NCBI GenBank assembly: GCA_052144935.1
Contig: JBKQPR010000149.1
Coordinates: 1 to 22,845 of the forward strand
DNA length: 22,845 nucleotides
Direction of reading: 5' to 3'
Source of the DNA: JOPF133 sp052144935
Lineage (GTDB): Bacteria > Acidobacteriota > Terriglobia > Bryobacterales > Bryobacteraceae
The notes below the pieces were generated by a model. It made no database searches. It saw only the letters and a list, made by a program, of their open reading frames with translations, and had not been told where the DNA came from. Positions 21,798-22,845 of the stretch are shown here, piece after piece; the stretch's first letter is position 1, and each line of letters starts with the position of its first letter. Both the position numbers and the translations under genes were made by a program.

Positions 21798-22845
21798 GTT
21801 TCAATCCACGCGCCCCCACGAGGGGCGCGACGTGGCCGGATCGAGGGTTTGCCCGACTGCCCGGTGTTTCAATCCACGCGCCCCCACGAGGGGCGCGACA
21901 GTCACGCCGCCGGAATCCCCCACCGTCCAACCTGTTTCAATCCACGCGCCCCCACGAGGGGCGCGACGCGGCAACCACGGCCGTCGCCGCGCGGATGAAA
22001 AGTTTCAATCCACGCGCCCCCACGAGGGGCGCGACCCGAAGAGGCTATCGACGCCACCGACTATGTGGAGTTTCAATCCACGCGCCCCCACGAGGGGCGC
22101 GACTTCGGATTGACATCCGCCGGCAACCGATCCAGCGGTTTCAATCCACGCGCCCCCACGAGGGGCGCGACGCGCTAGCGCGCTACCCACAGGCGCGCAT
22201 AGTGGGTTTCAATCCACGCGCCCCCACGAGGGGCGCGACGTTGCTGGCGTGTTAAGCTGATCGGCATGAGAAAGTTTCAATCCACGCGCCCCCACGAGGG
22301 GCGCGACTCACCAGCGCCGGCACAATGCGTGCGGTGGTGGCGTTTCAATCCACGCGCCCCCACGAGGGGCGCGACGCGTTCCCGCTAGGAGCTCCGCCGC
22401 CGCCGGGCGGTTTCAATCCACGCGCCCCCACGAGGGGCGCGACGGTACTGGCACCACTGGGCCGCTATCGTTCCACTGTTTCAATCCACGCGCCCCCACG
22501 AGGGGCGCGACAGGATCATCGTAGGCGAGGTCCTGGAGTATTGCGTGTTTCAATCCACGCGCCCCCACGAGGGGCGCGACAAGCGTGGGCACAGATCCTT
22601 GCGGCTTCTTAACGTTTCAATCCACGCGCCCCCACGAGGGGCGCGACTTCCATGTGCCGCACTTCGCAGCCCTAGTCAAGGTTTCAATCCACGCGCCCCC
22701 ACGAGGGGCGCGACCCGCCGGCCAGTTCCCGTTCGGCGAATCCGTTCCGTTTCAATCCACGCGCCCCCACGAGGGGCGCGACGTCCACATACGCCCAAGA
22801 GTAACCGGCAGAATTGTTTCAATCCACGCGCCCCCACGAGGGGCG
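21798..22845 (-). CRISPR. CRISPR array, type I-C-like repeat, 15 spacers, runs off the window
   Basis: Fifteen full 34-bp repeats (GTTTCAATCC...GGGGCGCGAC as written) and a sixteenth cut at 30 bp by the window end. Repeat starts are 21798, 21866, 21934, 22002, 22070, 22138, 22206, 22274, 22342, 22410, 22478, 22547, 22614, 22681, 22749 and 22816. All full copies look identical. Spacers are 33-35 bp, mostly 34, and all differ. Read on the minus strand the repeat begins GTCGCGCCCC and ends GTGGATTGAAAC, as in type I-C repeats, with an 8-bp stem CGCGCCCC/GGGGCGCG and a TCGTG loop. By that rule crRNAs are made from the minus strand, the leader lies right of the window, and the left end is the old, leader-distal end. 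No cas gene is in the window. Confidence 0.98.

Noticed and set aside
21779..22612. Overlapping open frames across the CRISPR array with repeating FNPRAPTRGAT, VSIHAPPRGAR and FQSTRPHEGRD
   Set aside because: These are translations of the CRISPR repeat in three frames, a known source of false proteins. There is no gene here.

Overview
The window is GC-rich bacterial chromosome. Its gene families point to an Acidobacteriota lineage of the Solibacter/Bryobacter kind: three Ser/Thr-kinase-type proteins fused to TolB/PD40-like propellers within 13 kb, tandem Uma2-family genes, an RsbRD-type sensor domain, and a Thivi_2564-like small membrane protein. This placement rests on gene content only and is an inference. 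No tRNA, rRNA, complete insertion sequence or cas gene was found.

Layout. 1-369: no convincing gene; a GC-rich decamer tandem repeat. 370-1008: LuxR-type response regulator. 1086-3674 (-): pseudokinase-propeller membrane protein without a kinase N-lobe, HRD or DFG. 3675-4085: empty apart from a good promoter. 4086-5554: divergent SAM methyltransferase and cyclophilin lipoprotein, then a possible small RNA with a strong terminator. 5702-6500: a helical 71-aa protein, an intergenic stretch with TTGTCC-ATTT-GGACAA palindromes, and a small membrane protein built from an internal duplication. 6511-8145: an NAD-dependent epimerase-like protein and a C-terminally damaged cupin. 8054-10633 (-) and 11262-13931 (+): two kinase-propeller genes with intact catalytic motifs. 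Between them lie a truncated second copy of the ftsY 5' end and two abutting long palindromes. 14188-16872: an overlapping ftsY-ribD-ribE operon. 16866-18438 (-): three tandem Uma2 genes. 18639-19960: an APH/StrB-type kinase and an RsbRD-like gene, both carrying indels. 20162-21703: citrate synthase and a 60-aa Cys/His protein. 21798-22845: a CRISPR array that runs off the right edge.

How the genes fit together. ftsY (SRP receptor), ribD and ribE form one translationally coupled unit. The kinase-propeller proteins look like single-pass membrane sensors or scaffolds. The Uma2 cluster is a recent tandem amplification that keeps a scar of a further unit upstream. The CRISPR repeats read as type I-C-like on the minus strand, so the leader and any cas genes should lie to the right of the window.

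No clearly new multi-gene system is evident. The best leads are the ftsY-fragment duplication flanking a kinase gene, the pair of abutting palindromes at 10946-11118, the pseudokinase-propeller fusion, the compensated double frameshift in the APH gene, and the Uma2 amplification with a lysine-to-arginine change in one copy.
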